The notes: generated from the letters alone by a model not told the origin. A stretch of DNA of 64,000 nucleotides from Azorinus chamasolen (GCA_963576725.1 OY755244.1:79793620-79857619), one strand, 5' to 3'; shown: positions 1 through 10,582, counted from the first letter of the stretch. Numbers and translations are program-made.

Positions 1-404
1 GGTTATTGATAAACATGATACGAAAGAAACACGAATAAGAGATTCTGTTTATCACATAACACTGACAGATCTAGACCAATTTGTACATACTTACATCATG
101 CTTCTGTAAATAAAAGCTGAGACAAAAAGCGTAAAATGTCATGTATCTATGTGAAAAAATTGTCATTTCTTATCACATTACATAACTACATTATCATCGA
201 TCTGCGTTTCAAAAATAGTTTAAGCGCTATGTATTAAGTTTTTTTCTGTCATTGATGTTGTGGCAGTTTTATGTAATAATGGCGCCTAAAACAAATACAG
301 TTATTAAGCTGCTTTGTTTCCTTTTTAAAAGCAGACCAATCCTCCTAGCCCATGGAACACACTGTTTAGCCCTGGTCCGACCATACGCGACATTACTCAG
401 ATTT

Positions 405-470
405 GCAAACAGATTGGATCCAGATGAGACGCCGAGTAACTCGGCCTCTCATCAGGGTCCAGCCTGTTTT
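405..470. mobile_element. TTAA-6 MITE hairpin core, partial
   Basis: Hairpin arms around GCCGAGTAACTCGGC, with flanking GATGAGAC/TCTCATC and outer CAAACAG/CTGTTT, match the core of the complete TTAA-6 element at 37905-38110. The outer parts of the element are not recognisable here. Confidence 0.65.
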
Positions 471-480
471 ACGCTTGGTT

Positions 481-913
481 GATAGTATCTCATAGCTGTG
501 ATCGAATCAGGCGTAATCAAGATTGCATCAAATCCAAATTTGACCAAACATTATTTTTTCACAACGAGAAAAGCGCTAATCGTTCTGCTGCCTCGGTGAT
601 CGAGACCAACAATCCCTAGATTTTTTGCTGTTTACATAGCGATAAAGATTTGGATTTTCAACTGCAATATTGAAGTGGTTTTAGTATTTTTCCTATGATA
701 CTTGTTCTAAAGCATTTACTACTAAACCAAACGAAATCAAAGAAACGCTAAACAATGGGTTAGTCTTTGAGAAGAGTTGCTTTAGTTAATCTAACGTGTA
801 TTTACTATCGTTACATGTGGCCCATCCCAAGGACACGGGCATTATTAGATATTTTTCACATATCCTTCCGTCGACTGCAAGATCGTTATACGTTAAAATT
901 TCAGATAACGTAA
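481..913. other. No recognisable feature
   Basis: AT-rich sequence without a coding frame or a repeat family seen elsewhere in the window. The same applies to positions 1-400. Confidence 0.5.
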
Positions 914-915
914 TA

Positions 916-1113
916 CAGCACAACCTGGCTAAAGCTAAAAGAGGTGTAATTATGGGTATGTAAGGGAAGTGGTAGCTTAATGCAGGGCATAAGTAATGCA
1001 GAAAGCTCCTAGAGGAGCTTTCTGCATTACATATGTTCTACATTAATCAACCACCTGCTATTTAAGACCCCTACGTTCAATAAATGAATGGCCGCTTAGG
1101 ACAGGTTCTGCTG
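916..1113. mobile_element. TA-3 MITE, complete
   Basis: The ends are CAGCACAACCTGGC and the related inverted ACAGGTTCTGCTG, with TA at 914-915 and 1114-1115. Inside is the module shared by the TA families (AGCTTAATGCAGG, then a hairpin around AAGCTCCTAGAGGAGCTT, then the inverted module). The ends resemble pogo/Tigger-type termini; the superfamily is inferred from ends and TA target only. Confidence 0.75.
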
Positions 1114-1299
1114 TACACATTTAGAGACATTTATCAGAAAAAAAAACAACAACAAAATTGACAGTCTATAAGAGTGCCGCTTAAACCATCATCTACCATT
1201 TCTTTGTCTTCTATCTGTTCTGTGTTGACTATTTAACCATTTACTCCCTAATCTCATATATTAGGTCCCTTGCAAACAGAGTAAAAGTAAAAAACAAAA

Positions 1300-1602
1300 G
1301 TACCTAGTTATAGTCTACTTTCAGTCCGAATGACCGCTCAGCCGACTGTACATTTACTCCCCTGGTCATTGAATCATTGGCCTACAATATTGAGCACTGC
1401 TACATGTAACATATGGCACAATCATGCAGCTGCAGTACCGGCGAGTGACCCTCACAGGTGCCCATTTTAACCCTTGGGTGGAGAGGATGTGCGGGTGGGA
1501 GACACGGAAAAGCGTCTCTGAAATTTCCGGGAGGGACCGGGATTTGAACCCCGGACCTCCGGACTGATAGTCTAGCGCGTTACCACTAGACCACCGCAAC
1601 CT
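1300..1602 (-). mobile_element. tRNA-derived SINE, copy 1
   Basis: On the minus strand the head carries a box A-like TGGTCTAGTGG and a box B GGTTCAAATCC, as RNA polymerase III promoters do. A non-tRNA body of about 230 bp then matches the copy at 42711-43005. The acceptor stem does not close, so this is a SINE rather than a working tRNA gene. The second copy keeps CTTCCAA in the anticodon-loop position, which hints at a tRNA-Gly-like ancestor (tentative). Confidence 0.8.
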
Positions 1603-1923
1603 ATAGAAGACGCCTGATCATAGTCTGCTCTTATGTCGATTTTACATAGATTTGATTCTACACTTACTAAAATACCAACACCCATTTATAAAATATTTAT
1701 GGTGTCATTATGTCTTACATGAAAAATTACGAGGTATAGCTTTAGGGTTCAAGTCAAATAGTGGGACTTTCTTTATATTTTCTCAAGGTCGCTACCAAAA
1801 TAGCGAATGGCTTGAATGCCGATGGTCTGGTAGGCCACGCCCATCACGTGTTATCCAAGTTACAGCAGATCTCAGAGAAGCAACAACGCAATTAAATAAT
1901 AAAGACGTATTGTGGTTGCTAAA

Positions 1924-2146
1924 CCCATTCCCTCATGTTGACGCCTTTTGACGCCTCTATAAAGGTCACTTTTAAGAAATCATTGTGATAAATAGAGCAT
2001 TTGCTCCATAGGAGCAAATGCTCTATTTATCGCAATGGTTTCAAAACTACATAAATCTAAACTTTATCTTTCTGTTAGTAAATGTTCCTTTTCGGTAGAT
2101 TTATTCAAAGAGGTGGGGGTCTAAAAATAGCCTATGCTGTAATGGG
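1924..2146 (-). mobile_element. TTAA-3 MITE, complete
   Basis: Ends CCCATTCCCTCAT and GTAATGGG. The right flank is TTAA; the left flank is degenerate (CTAAA). The core is a hairpin of GAGCATTTGCTCC and its complement inside AACCATTGTGATAAAT, about 220 bp in all. Confidence 0.8.
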
Positions 2147-2147
2147 T

Positions 2148-2220
2148 TAATGCTCCTACAGGCACATTAATTCTCCTATAGGAACTTTCTGCAAAACTTT
2201 ATTTTCCTGCATTAAACTAC
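2148..2220. mobile_element. TA-family MITE, degraded right half
   Basis: Begins in a hairpin centre (CTCCTATAGGA) and continues through the right arm CTTTCTGCA and CCTGCATTAAACTAC of the TA-2/TA-3 module. The left arm is absent or scrambled. Confidence 0.5.
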
Positions 2221-2307
2221 AGCCCGATTTTTTTTCCAGAATCAGACTTCAATATGAAATTCAATAAGCTATTTTCATTTTCACTAGCTCTATGAACAAA
2301 TGAATAA

Positions 2308-2580
2308 CAGTTAAACACCTCTCAACCGGACATTAAATTTAGTATGAATATCGGTCTAGGAGACAGGTTGCAGCTAAATGCAGGATGAAAGTCATGCAAA
2401 AAGCTTCTCTATGGGGCCTGCTCTGTTTTCTTATGAAATTATAATAGATCCGACTGTACTGTTTCTACTTATACCTGAAAACGCTGGTGCACATATGCCA
2501 TTACATTATTTAAAATTCAGCTAATAAATATTCACGATGCCATTATTTCTTGCATGAATATGCAACAGGGAAGGAGTAAG
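2308..2580. mobile_element. Chimeric MITE: TA-4 left half joined to TTAA-1 right part
   Basis: 2308-2417 is a TA-4 left half (CAGTTAAACACCTCTCAACC, then GCAGGATGAAAG) running into its centre. From 2418 the sequence is the distal part of an inverted TTAA-1 (CCTGCTCTGTTTTCTTATG to CAACAGGGAAGG). See findings. Confidence 0.7.
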
Positions 2581-2609
2581 CTGCATGGTATATACCCGAT
2601 ATACATATA

Positions 2610-2901
2610 CGGTTGAACTGCGATATCTCAGACTTCAAGGGACCATACAAATTACTTTGAGATAACAGAAGTTCGAGTCATTCGTTTTCTAGTCTGGACA
2701 ATTTCTCAAGTTCACAGCTTAATGCAGGTCTAAAGTAATACATTATTTAAGACATGTATTAAGCTGTCACATGTGTTTCTAGATATGCGTAGAGATACAT
2801 TTTTTAAAAATCATGTAATGTAAACTTCGAAGGACCGGACTGGTAGCTCGAGTTATCCAGACGTTCGAGTTATGCTAGCTCGATATACTGAAGTTCATTT
2901 A
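2610..2901 (+). mobile_element. TA-5 MITE, hairpin shortened
   Basis: Starts GGTTGAACTGCGATATCTC and ends with repeats of GTTCGAGTTAT and GATATACTGAAGTTCA, the TA-5 layout also seen at 43032-43322 and 54145-54464. The central hairpin is reduced to AATACATTATTTAAGACATG. Confidence 0.7.
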
Positions 2902-3169
2902 TATGGTAAAAATGTATTTTATTTGTATACAGTACACGCCTGTTATTTCTGTTCTTCTAACACTATAGTCAGCATGTGGTACATATGCTGGTTTCTAATT
3001 CCAACTATAACAAATCGTCATTTTTCATGCAAACACCTGCTCAATATTTCATTTATTGAAAAAAAATACCACCGAGACGCTCGTTTTATCTTTCATATCC
3101 TTTAAGAACATAATTGATAGTAAATTTAGATTTTAATCTGTTTATGATTATATCAAGGTTGACACTTAC

Positions 3170-3362
3170 AAGAGCTACAGATAAAAGCCTGTACCCAAAT
3201 ACTAAAATCGTCATTTCTCCATCAAACCCTATACTGTGACCACTCTTTAGAATCGTCTCTTCGAGACGATTCTAAAGGGTGGTCGCAGTATAGGGTTGGT
3301 GGGGGAAATAAAGAAGTTATTCCTGAAAATGATTTAATTTACGCATCTTATCTGGAGCTCTC
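3170..3362 (+). mobile_element. HP-1 MITE, complete
   Basis: Left end AGAGCTACAGATAAAAG, right end CTTATCTGGAGCTCT. The core is a long hairpin closing at CGTCTCTTCGAGACG with arms TAGGGTTTGGTGG/CCACCAAACCC. Other copies end CAGAGGTCCAGATAAGATG, so the termini are hAT-like (CAGRG). I could not find a convincing 8 bp target duplication. Confidence 0.7.
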
Positions 3363-3367
3363 TCTTA

Positions 3368-3560
3368 AACATGCTAACAGAAAATAAAGTCTGCTCGAAA
3401 TCCAAGATGTTACAACATTGACTTGTTTTCGATTCGTTGAGAAACTTGAGAAACTGTTGATTGGGTGTCAATCAGTTTGGATCCTGATGAGATGCCGAGT
3501 TATTCGGCGTCTCATCTGGATACAAGCTGTTTGCAAACACTAATCAGATCGGGATGAGCA
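3368..3560. mobile_element. TTAA-6-related MITE
   Basis: Core GGATCCTGATGAGATGCCGAG with its inverted arm, plus the flank AAAGTCTGCTCGAAAT shared with the copies at 40583 and 55070. The ends are diverged and the boundaries approximate. Confidence 0.6.
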
Positions 3561-3693
3561 AAGGAGGGATTAAACCGCTGGGGAAAAAACGAGACATTAT
3601 GGGAAGTGATGTTATAATATTCGTGAGTTCATGCATTTTTAAAATTTGTGAAAATACAATGACTGACCATCTAGCCATGTGCACGATCATTAA

Positions 3694-3914
3694 CCCACTA
3701 CCTCATAGGCTATTTTTAGATACAACTTCTTTGAATTAATCTACCGAAAAGGAGCATTAATTAGAGAAAAGGAAACAAATTAGAATTTTGTAGTTTGCAA
3801 CCATTGTGATAAATAAAGCATTTACTCCTATAGGAGCAAATGCTCTATTTATCACAATGGTTTCACAAAGTGACTTCTACAGAGTCGTCAAAAGTCGTCA
3901 ATATGAGGGAAGGG
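3694..3914 (+). mobile_element. TTAA-3 MITE, complete
   Basis: CCCACTACCTCATAGGC to GAGGGAAGGG, with TTAA at the left (3690-3693) and the degenerate CTAA at the right. It contains the typical ACCGAAAAGGAGCATTAA segment and the complete hairpin around CTCCTATAGGAG. Confidence 0.85.
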
Positions 3915-3929
3915 CTAAATGTCATATAA

Positions 3930-4095
3930 ACAGGAAATGCCATTGCAGAACCTAGGATCAGATCTTATGCAATTATTTCAGCAAACAGAGCAGACCCTGA
4001 TTAGATGGCTGCTACAGGGCATGTTTGATCTGAGTCTTCTGTGTTTGCAAAGGTGTTGATATAGCGTGTTTACTGAATACGAGAAGGCGTGAGTC
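3930..4095 (+). mobile_element. TTAA-1 MITE, degraded
   Basis: AGCAAACAGAGCAGACCCTG with a decayed right arm ending TCTGTGTTTGCAAAGG. The outer ends have decayed. Confidence 0.5.
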
Positions 4096-4166
4096 ATGGT
4101 GGATGTCCTAGCATATCAATCAGGTTAACTAATAAAAATAATGAAAAAAAAAGAAAACTCATTTAA

Positions 4167-4408
4167 CCCTTTCCCTGTTCTGTGTTTATTACAAATTTCA
4201 ATACCTACTGAATATTCATAGACAAAATAGATATAATGAAATATAGAAAGTGGAACATTTTAGCCATTTTAGAAAATAAAGAAACAGGTGTATCAAATTC
4301 TATTAGCAAACAGAGCAGACCCTGATCAGACGGCTCCTCGAGGAGCCGTCTGATCTGGGTCTACTCTGTTTGCAGATGCGTGAAAACACGTTTATATGAG
4401 GTAAAGGG
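4167..4408 (+). mobile_element. TTAA-2 MITE, complete
   Basis: Left end CCCTTTCCCTGTTCTGTG, right end GAGGTAAAGGG, TTAA at 4163-4166, and TTTAA after the right end. The left subterminal part (TTTCAATACCTACTGAATA, GTGGAACATTTTAGCC) differs from TTAA-1, but the core hairpin is of the TTAA-1 type, with CTCCTCGAGGAG at its centre. Confidence 0.85.
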
Positions 4409-4411
4409 TTT

Positions 4412-4600
4412 AATATTTACATAAGAAATAATGACACCCCATGTATGCATGTAGTTATAAGCTGATATCTATAATGTAAACTTTTCAAGGAAATGATTTG
4501 CTTTGATAAAAAGCTGTAGAATCATATCTATAAATTATCATGTCAAAAGCAAACAGAGCAGACCATGATCAGTCGGTATACATGTAGATCTGCATTGATA
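4412..4600 (+). mobile_element. TTAA-1 variant, left part
   Basis: Follows the preceding element directly. ACATAAGAAATAATGACA, GCTGTAGAATCATATC and GCAAACAGAGCAGACCATGA are TTAA-1 variant sequence like that at 16064. The right arm is broken. Confidence 0.5.
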
Positions 4601-4874
4601 CTAAGCAGACCGACCGGTTTAGAAAGCGTCTACTGTATATATTTTTATGAAACAGTTTCTTCATTGACGTCATTTATTATCTCGTTACAAAATGCTCTAT
4701 ATTTAGTTTGTTACGTTGTCTTAAGATAATTAAGCCATTTAACTATTGGCAGTTATTTTGTGTAATAAATATAAAGTTCATTCTTTTTATTTCATTTTTA
4801 TTTTTCATTTATATTAATATGGTTAACTGAAATAATAGGACACTAGTTTTGGCGACAGCCGTATTGTTCTTTTA

Positions 4875-5113
4875 TTACCTCATAAATATTCATGTAAGAA
4901 AAAATGATATCAGCAATATGTATTAAATGGTATTTTATAATTATATATTAACTCATGTCTGTTTGGTTATGGCAGAAACTGCAAAATCATATATATATTA
5001 TTTCGTAAGAAAATAGAGCAGACCCTGATCAGACGGGTCCTGCAGGATCCCTCTTATCTTTGTTTACCCTGTTCCAAAAGGTGTGAAAATGCGCCTCTAT
5101 CTGGTAAAGAAAT
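4875..5113 (+). mobile_element. TTAA-1 MITE
   Basis: Left part CATAAATATTCATGTAAG, core GAGCAGACCCTGATCAGACG with CCTGCAGG at the centre, right part GTGTGAAAATGCGCC. It abuts the next element at a TTAA (5114-5117). Confidence 0.7.
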
Positions 5114-5117
5114 TTAA

Positions 5118-5309
5118 TCTTTCGCTGCCAAATTTTGTCGTCTGCAAACTTTGTCGTCTGCTACAATTTTTTGCTCATTTTTGCTGCAAAAAACATTGTC
5201 ACAGTAACAAAATGTTTGTATCCTGATGCGACGCCGATTTACTCTGCGTCTCATCTGGATCCAAACTGTTGCATAGTTAAACACAGACGCGACATTGGCA
5301 GCGAAATAG
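5118..5309 (+). mobile_element. TTAA-7 MITE (TTAA-4-like ends, TTAA-6 core)
   Basis: TTAA at 5114-5117 and 5310-5313. The ends TCTTTCGCTGCCAAATTTTG and GCGACATTGGCAGCGAAA resemble TTAA-4. The hairpin (GATGCGACGCCGATTTACTC and its partner arm) is that of TTAA-6. Related copies lie at 48048, 52417, 53008 and 60325. Confidence 0.75.
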
Positions 5310-5610
5310 TTAAATAAACTTGATAAGAAATAAGCGAAACTGTGATATTATTACAATAACGAAAATCAGAAAACAAGATTGAAGAATTAGTCCGACTGTA
5401 ATGTTTTAACGTCATTGCCGAAAGCAAGTAAAACGTCATACATTGATGTTGAATTAGGTCTAATGTCTGGTTCCAATATGTTTGCAAATATAACTCAGAT
5501 GGTTGTTAACGGGTTAGGCTAAACATGACATTGTCAACATCAGAAATACCGAGCACGTGTACACATAGTGTTAATCCAACTTGGCGTCTCATCTGGGTCT
5601 AAACCGTTAA

Positions 5611-5830
5611 CCCATTACCTCATAGGCTATTTTAGATACAACCTCTTTGAATAAATCTACCGAAAAGGAGCATTAACTAGAGAAAAGGAAAAGTTTAGAA
5701 TTTTGTAGTTTGAAATAATTGTGATAAATAGAGTATTTGCTCCTATAGGAGCAAATGCTCTATTTATCACAATGATTTCACGAAGTGACTTTTACAGAGT
5801 CGTCAAAAGTCGTTAATATGAGGGAATGGG
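5611..5830 (+). mobile_element. TTAA-3 MITE, complete
   Basis: TTAA at 5607-5610, ends CCCATTACCTCATAGG and GAGGGAATGGG, degenerate TAAA at the right. GCTCCTATAGGAGC lies at the centre (5739-5752). Just upstream (5578-5606) is the right arm of a TTAA-6 core. Confidence 0.85.
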
Positions 5831-5887
5831 TAAACAAAGGAAACTTCAAATTCTCCTGTGTTAAAATCTGAGCCGATGCTCTAATAC

Positions 5888-6078
5888 AGACTAACAGATA
5901 AAGATTCGTATTTAAATACTACAATCGTTATTTCTCCACCAAACTTATGTTGTAAACACTCTTTAGAATCGTCTCGAAGAGGCGATTCTAAAGAGTGGTG
6001 GCAACATAGGGTTTGGTGGAGAAATAAAGAAGTTATTCTTGAAAATGTTTTAATTTAAGCAGCTTGCCTGGACCCCTG
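5888..6078 (+). mobile_element. HP-1 MITE, complete
   Basis: ACAGATAAAGATTCGTA, a hairpin closing at CGTCTCGAAGAGGCG, then TGAAAATGTTTTAATTTA, ending CCTGGACCCCTG (inverted: CAGGGGTCCAGG). Confidence 0.75.
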
Positions 6079-6110
6079 TCTAATAACTAACCTTGTGTAT
6101 AGTAGAACAT

Positions 6111-6165
6111 CTCTAAAGTGGCCACACAAAATGAACGTTTAAGTCTTTAAAGACAGGTTTTGCTG
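6111..6165. mobile_element. TA-family MITE fragment
   Basis: AGTAGAACATCTCTAAAGTG and TAAAGACAGGTTTTGCTGC recall TA-family ends. There is no hairpin. Confidence 0.35.
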
Positions 6166-6224
6166 CTTAATGTATATACTGTAAGTATAATGTAGGCAGA
6201 TCATATGGAAGTTTTCTTTTGAGT

Positions 6225-6430
6225 GACAGAAACCCATATAAGATGTGTAAATTAAAACACTTTCAAGAATAATTCCTTTTGTTTCCTAACCAAAACCTAT
6301 GTTGTGACCACTCTTTAGAATCGTCTCGAAGAGACGATTCTAAAAAGTGGTCACAACATAGGGTTTAATGGAGAAATGACGATTTTAATATTTACATATA
6401 ATATTTACGCATCTTTATGTATTGCTCTGA
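6225..6430 (-). mobile_element. HP-1 MITE
   Basis: Inverted copy: ATAAGATGTGTAAATTAAAA, a hairpin closing at CGTCTCGAAGAGACG, AGGGTTTAATGGAGAAATGA and GCATCTTTATGTATTGCTCT. The right end is diverged. Confidence 0.7.
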
Positions 6431-6592
6431 GTGGTCAATGTACGGAGTTTTAATTGTAATTAGAGCGTCTGAAACGGTTTTTATATCGTGCTGCAAAACT
6501 TTCAAATAAAAATACACATACAAAGGATCTTCAAAAACTGTAAATGTCTGTTCGCGAGATGCATCTATAGTAGCATTTGTCCACAGCGAAAC

Positions 6593-6735
6593 GTACTGAA
6601 TAAACATTGGAGTCTAAAAGAGCAGGTGGTTGCTTAATACAGGACGAAAGTAATACAGAAAGGGCCTAGAGTAACTCTCTGTATGGTGTTCGCCCTTCAT
6701 TAGTTTGCTACCTGTTTTAAAAACTAAGCAAATAG
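6593..6735. mobile_element. TA-3 MITE, both ends lost
   Basis: GCAGGTGGTTGCTTAATACA, a decayed hairpin, and TAGTTTGCTACCTG keep the TA-3 interior. The CAGT ends are missing. Confidence 0.55.
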
Positions 6736-7637
6736 ATATTTTGGATGTTCGCTATAGTCATGTTTTACTGTAGTTCTCAAAAGATATTAGATTGATAGTT
6801 TGTTGAATTCTTGACATTTATGCCAGGGCCTGGTGTTTACACTTCGTTCTTTTTTAAGCAACAAGTAGCAGATCCTGTCAGAATAAAAGCCAAGCGTGTG
6901 TTGCTGATACTTTCGGTGGCCGAAAATGGTGTCCATGAATATCATAATGTCTGGTACTAGTGCTAAAACAATTGCAATTATTTTCATTAAGCGGAAAACG
7001 AAGTCTTAATGCCGAAACTTTCGGATTTTGATCACACATCGAGAGTGCTAATATATGACAAGGATCCAAACTGTATCTTAATGCAGTTTCCTTTGTTCTG
7101 GTCAGGTGTGTGAATGATAAAGCTTGGCCTAGACAACAAAAATGGACAAGGTGATAGAATGAATGACTCTGGCGACACTACACATCACCGTGATACTTTA
7201 CAAGGCGGACCTGTCTTTTCACATTCGTATGTATCCCCACGAGATGGTGAAACCTGCTTATAACATTGTAATCGCGTCTTAGTTGCTACATATCAATATA
7301 CACAATTCTGGACCAATTTTTCCTCGAAGTTTCAAACGCTCTCAGTGTTGACTGAATTGATATTGATGTAGGAAATATCCAGACCAAACTTAAACCGTGT
7401 CGGATAAGGAGAAGTCCGATAAAAAATGGCACGTCTACTAATTCAAACACATATCACAAATGATAATTTGATAATTAAGGCAAAAGGATAACAATGTATC
7501 TATCAATCAAATATTTCATAGATTTTAGAGAGCACTTATAAGGATGATGAATGATACACGAACAAGGACAACAATTGAGTGTTTTATCCATGCCAGGGTT
7601 ATTAGTCACTGTAAGAGCAATTAACAAATGTTTCTGC
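6736..7637. other. No recognisable feature
   Basis: About 0.9 kb without a coding frame, hairpin or repeat family that I can identify. Confidence 0.5.
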
Positions 7638-7641
7638 TTAA

Positions 7642-7845
7642 CCCATTCCCTCATATTGACGAATTTTGACGACCCTGTAGAAGCCACTTTGTGAAACCAT
7701 TGTGATAAATAGAGCATTTGCTCTATTTATCACAATGGTTTCATTCTACAAAATTCTAAAAAAAATCCTTTTCTCTAGTTAATGCGCCTTTTCGGTAGAT
7801 TTATTCAAAGAGGTTGTATCTAAAAATAGCCTATGAGGTCATGGG
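7642..7845 (-). mobile_element. TTAA-3 MITE, hairpin tip deleted
   Basis: TTAA on both sides (7638-7641, 7846-7849). The arms read GAGCATTTGCTC directly into the opposite arm, so the central TCCTATAGGAGCAA-type loop is gone while the outer element is intact. Confidence 0.85.
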
Positions 7846-7849
7846 TTAA

Positions 7850-8034
7850 ACTCTGTCGTAACAAATGTTTCTGTATAAAGTCTGAGAATTTGCATGTGTT
7901 TCCTGATTTCATTCGAGCTTTTAAGAAACTATTGACCGAATGTCAAATAGTTTGGATCCTGATGAGACGCCGAGTTACTCGGCGTCTCATCTGGACCCAA
8001 GCTGTTTGCAAGTGATGATTATATCGCAATCGGC
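7850..8034. mobile_element. TTAA-6-related MITE
   Basis: Starts at the TTAA shared with the previous element. Core GGATCCTGATGAGACGCCGA with a perfect opposite arm, ending GCTGTTTGCAAGTG. The right end is diverged. Confidence 0.6.
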
Positions 8035-8231
8035 AGAACAATGGGATCAGACGCCGACTTTTCAAAGCGACGTCTGATCAGGGACTTCATTGTTTTTGTC
8101 TCAATCTCTCTTTCTTTATCTGTGCTTTATTCCTTTGCCATTTGCATTTATTTATCTAATTTCCTTATTTTACCAAATAATTTAACAACAGTGGTTTGCA
8201 GACGACAATTAGAAATTTTGCACCGAAAGGG
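8035..8231 (-). mobile_element. TTAA-4 MITE, left end truncated
   Basis: Core GATCAGACGCCGACTTTTC and GACGTCTGATCAGGGAC, then the typical GTCTCAATCTCTCTTTC segment, ending GCACCGAAAGGG before TTTA. Confidence 0.75.
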
Positions 8232-8297
8232 TTTAGCAGGTAGGTTAATAAACTTCGAAAATTAGACTGAATTACTTTTGCCGGGTATTAATGAATG

Positions 8298-8357
8298 TCC
8301 CCTTTTAAAGACTCCCGTGGTTAATTAATAAATGACTGCTTAAGACTTGCTCTACAG
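8298..8357. mobile_element. TA-3 MITE right end
   Basis: AATAAATGACTGCTTAAGAC followed by TTGCTCTACAGTA matches the TA-3 right terminus, slightly decayed. Confidence 0.45.
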
Positions 8358-8444
8358 TAGCTCTGTACATAATCTTCACAATTAGGACATAAAATGTACA
8401 TGTTGATTTTCAGAGAAAATACTTATTTTACAGATAAAAATGGA

Positions 8445-8570
8445 ATAGTGGATAGATTGGAAGAGTGTTGGATGGGTGGAGAGAGGGGTGGGTAAATGGA
8501 TGGATGGATGGATGGATGGATGGATAAGTGGATGGGATCAATTGGGGTGTAATGAGGGGGGGGGGGGTGA
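8445..8570. repeat. GGAT microsatellite and G-run
   Basis: Imperfect GGAT repeats (about seven clean units near 8498-8525) within purine-rich sequence ending in a G-run at about 8558-8567. Confidence 0.9.
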
Positions 8571-8814
8571 ATGACAAATGGACGAACGAACTTATATCGT
8601 TGAAGCTAGCCTCTTCTAATCTATTTAACATCATAAGGGTCCAAATGTCACCTTGATTTGTTTCCCGCAAGACGATTTCAAAAGCGGGACCAGGGTGATT
8701 CGAAGCTGTCTGTAGAGGTTATAAAAACTTCCGCCTGTAATATGAAACCAATATCCATCACAATAACACACGTCATGTCCATTGAGCAAAAGGTTGTCGG
8801 CCTGTTAGAATTCA

Positions 8815-8900
8815 CCCCTTTACTCCATGAATATCCATGAATTTTCTCTTTTATTCCATGAACATCCATGTAAAAGAAATAATGACATCAATAATATCAA
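8815..8900 (+). mobile_element. TTAA-1 left-end fragment
   Basis: CCTTTACTCCATGAATATCC and ATGTAAAAGAAATAATGACA are the TTAA-1 left end, with an internal repeat of the first 35 bp. It is cut off where TTAA-5 begins. Confidence 0.6.
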
Positions 8901-8904
8901 TGAA

Positions 8905-9117
8905 CCCTTCTCTTGCTGAATTTTAAAATACATTTCTCCCTCTTTACCCATGCCCTGTTGTATATTTACATATATCTTCACTGTGTACAAGTAGTTCGCT
9001 GTGCAATCACTGTTGTGGAGTGCACTGGTTGCACGATCAACCTGCAGGAGCTGTCTCATCTGGGTCTTCACTATTTACAGGTATGTAGGTATATTGACGT
9101 GAATAGTAAGCGAAGGG
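8905..9117 (+). mobile_element. TTAA-5 MITE lacking the left hairpin arm
   Basis: Ends CCCTTCTCTTGCTGAATT and GCGAAGGG; TTAA at 9118-9121 and degenerate TGAA at the left. The left arm of the core is missing: ATCAAC joins directly to CTGCAGGAGCTGTCTCATC at the symmetry centre. Confidence 0.8.
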
Positions 9118-9127
9118 TTAACTATTT

Positions 9128-9255
9128 TTTGTTATAATGGCACTATGGAAAAGGGGTCTTTTAAACAATTTGACAAACTTGTAGAATTACATCTATATTA
9201 TTTCATAAACAGGGTCTTCTCTGTTTGCAAAATCGCATCTACGGAGTACACGGTT
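9128..9255 (+). mobile_element. TTAA-1 MITE without hairpin
   Basis: GTAGAATTACATCTATATTA then ATAAACAGGGTCTTCTCTG. The hairpin has been deleted, and only the outer right arm and GCAAAATCGCATC follow. Confidence 0.6.
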
Positions 9256-9576
9256 AAGAAGCAATTATAAGTTTCTATGTCACTGTATATCAGTTCTGCA
9301 ACTCTGAGCTCCCTGTGTGCACTGTTAGGGAGCGGATTGTTGTTTCTGATATTTGAGCTTGTTGCGTGGGCGGCTAGGCGATACGGCCTTTAAAGTCGCA
9401 ATAGTTGTCACGTTTGTTTTGTCTTATCGATGCCGCAATATAACACTTTTCGCTGTCTCAGAACCGCGTGCCATCTGAGAATGAAATTGTCGTCTGCTGC
9501 TAGCAGAGCCACCTGCTGTCGACTGATGAAAAATGCTTGTCGAGATTTGTTTCCAGATTAGTATAGCTTTTATGTC
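9256..9576. other. No recognisable feature
   Basis: No coding frame or repeat recognised. Confidence 0.5.
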
Positions 9577-9582
9577 TTTAAA

Positions 9583-9778
9583 CCTTTCCTTCATATAAAC
9601 ACTTTTTTCACGCATTTGCAAACAGAATAGAGCCAGATCAGACGGATTCCGTACATGATAAAGATACAATTCTACAGTTTTTGTCAAAGCAAAAAAAAAT
9701 AATTACATTTTAAAACTTGAGCTAATAAATATTCATTTTGTCATTATTTTCTTACACGAATACTGAGCAGATAAAGGG
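9583..9778 (-). mobile_element. TTAA-1 MITE lacking one hairpin arm
   Basis: Left end CCTTTCCTTCATATAAAC, one arm GAGCCAGATCAGACGG, then directly TGATAAAGATACAATTC. Ends ATAAAGGG with TTAA at 9779-9782. Confidence 0.7.
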
Positions 9779-9782
9779 TTAA

Positions 9783-10580
9783 ATAACTATCATTAACCGG
9801 TTTGGATTTAGAGATTTTATTCAGAAATAAAAAAAAACCAATTTGTTCACGCGTCTAACAGCAGATGGTTATAGGACAGGATAGATTTGGACCTTATCAT
9901 GCTTTTCGCGCATTTGCCACTTCTTAGACACTAAGATTTCACGTAATATGTTCTAACGTACTTAGAATATAACCTATATTTTGAATGACCCAGCATAAAT
10001 CGTTTCCATGGTTTTAGTAAACAAACGTCGCTCGACCACAGGACTTCACGCGCCAAGTGTGGCGTCACGCGAGGTCGAAAGAAACAAAACTCTTAATGAT
10101 TAAGTGCTGCACTTAATGAGGTGCAAAGGGCAGTTTGATCAGCTTAAATGTAGGTTATATTATATACGTGCAAAAGATGATGCTTTACCGCGAATAATAA
10201 CATATATTCTAACAGGACTCTGAACATGAACGAACTGCAGGCGCTGCACTTCGATCGACTGTCCCATTTACCCCACACGCGAAATATATCAATAAAAATC
10301 TTTAAATCGCTTGATATACAGAGTCAAATGTAATTTTACATTTCTGAATCTGTAAACACGATGTCTCTGGCATAGAGGCGTGCAGATATGATGTAAAATG
10401 GTATAGTTGTTGGCTGTAGCCTTTTTGACTTGGAATTGTTGTTTTCTGTTGTAATTTGGCCGTTTACTTGTACAACATCATGGGTGAAAGTCGTGTCTAC
10501 AGAGTAAATGTAACAGCAAAAATGACGTAACCACTGACAACGCTTCCGGTGTTGACGTATTCTCCGGGAAAAGTACTTTT
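9783..10580. other. No recognisable feature
   Basis: About 0.8 kb without repeat families or a coding frame that I can support. Confidence 0.5.
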
Positions 10581-10582
10581 TA

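Noticed and set aside
1500..1600. A tRNA gene (also at 42711-42785)
   Set aside because: Box A and B are present, but the acceptor stem does not pair and the sequence continues into a body shared by two loci. SINE, not tRNA.
3220..3300. Hairpins as bacterial terminators
   Set aside because: They recur at the centre of HP-1 copies in both orientations, without upstream genes.
5611..5830. A microRNA gene in the TTAA-3 hairpin
   Set aside because: The foldback is nearly perfect and belongs to a multi-copy MITE. Without small-RNA reads this cannot be claimed.
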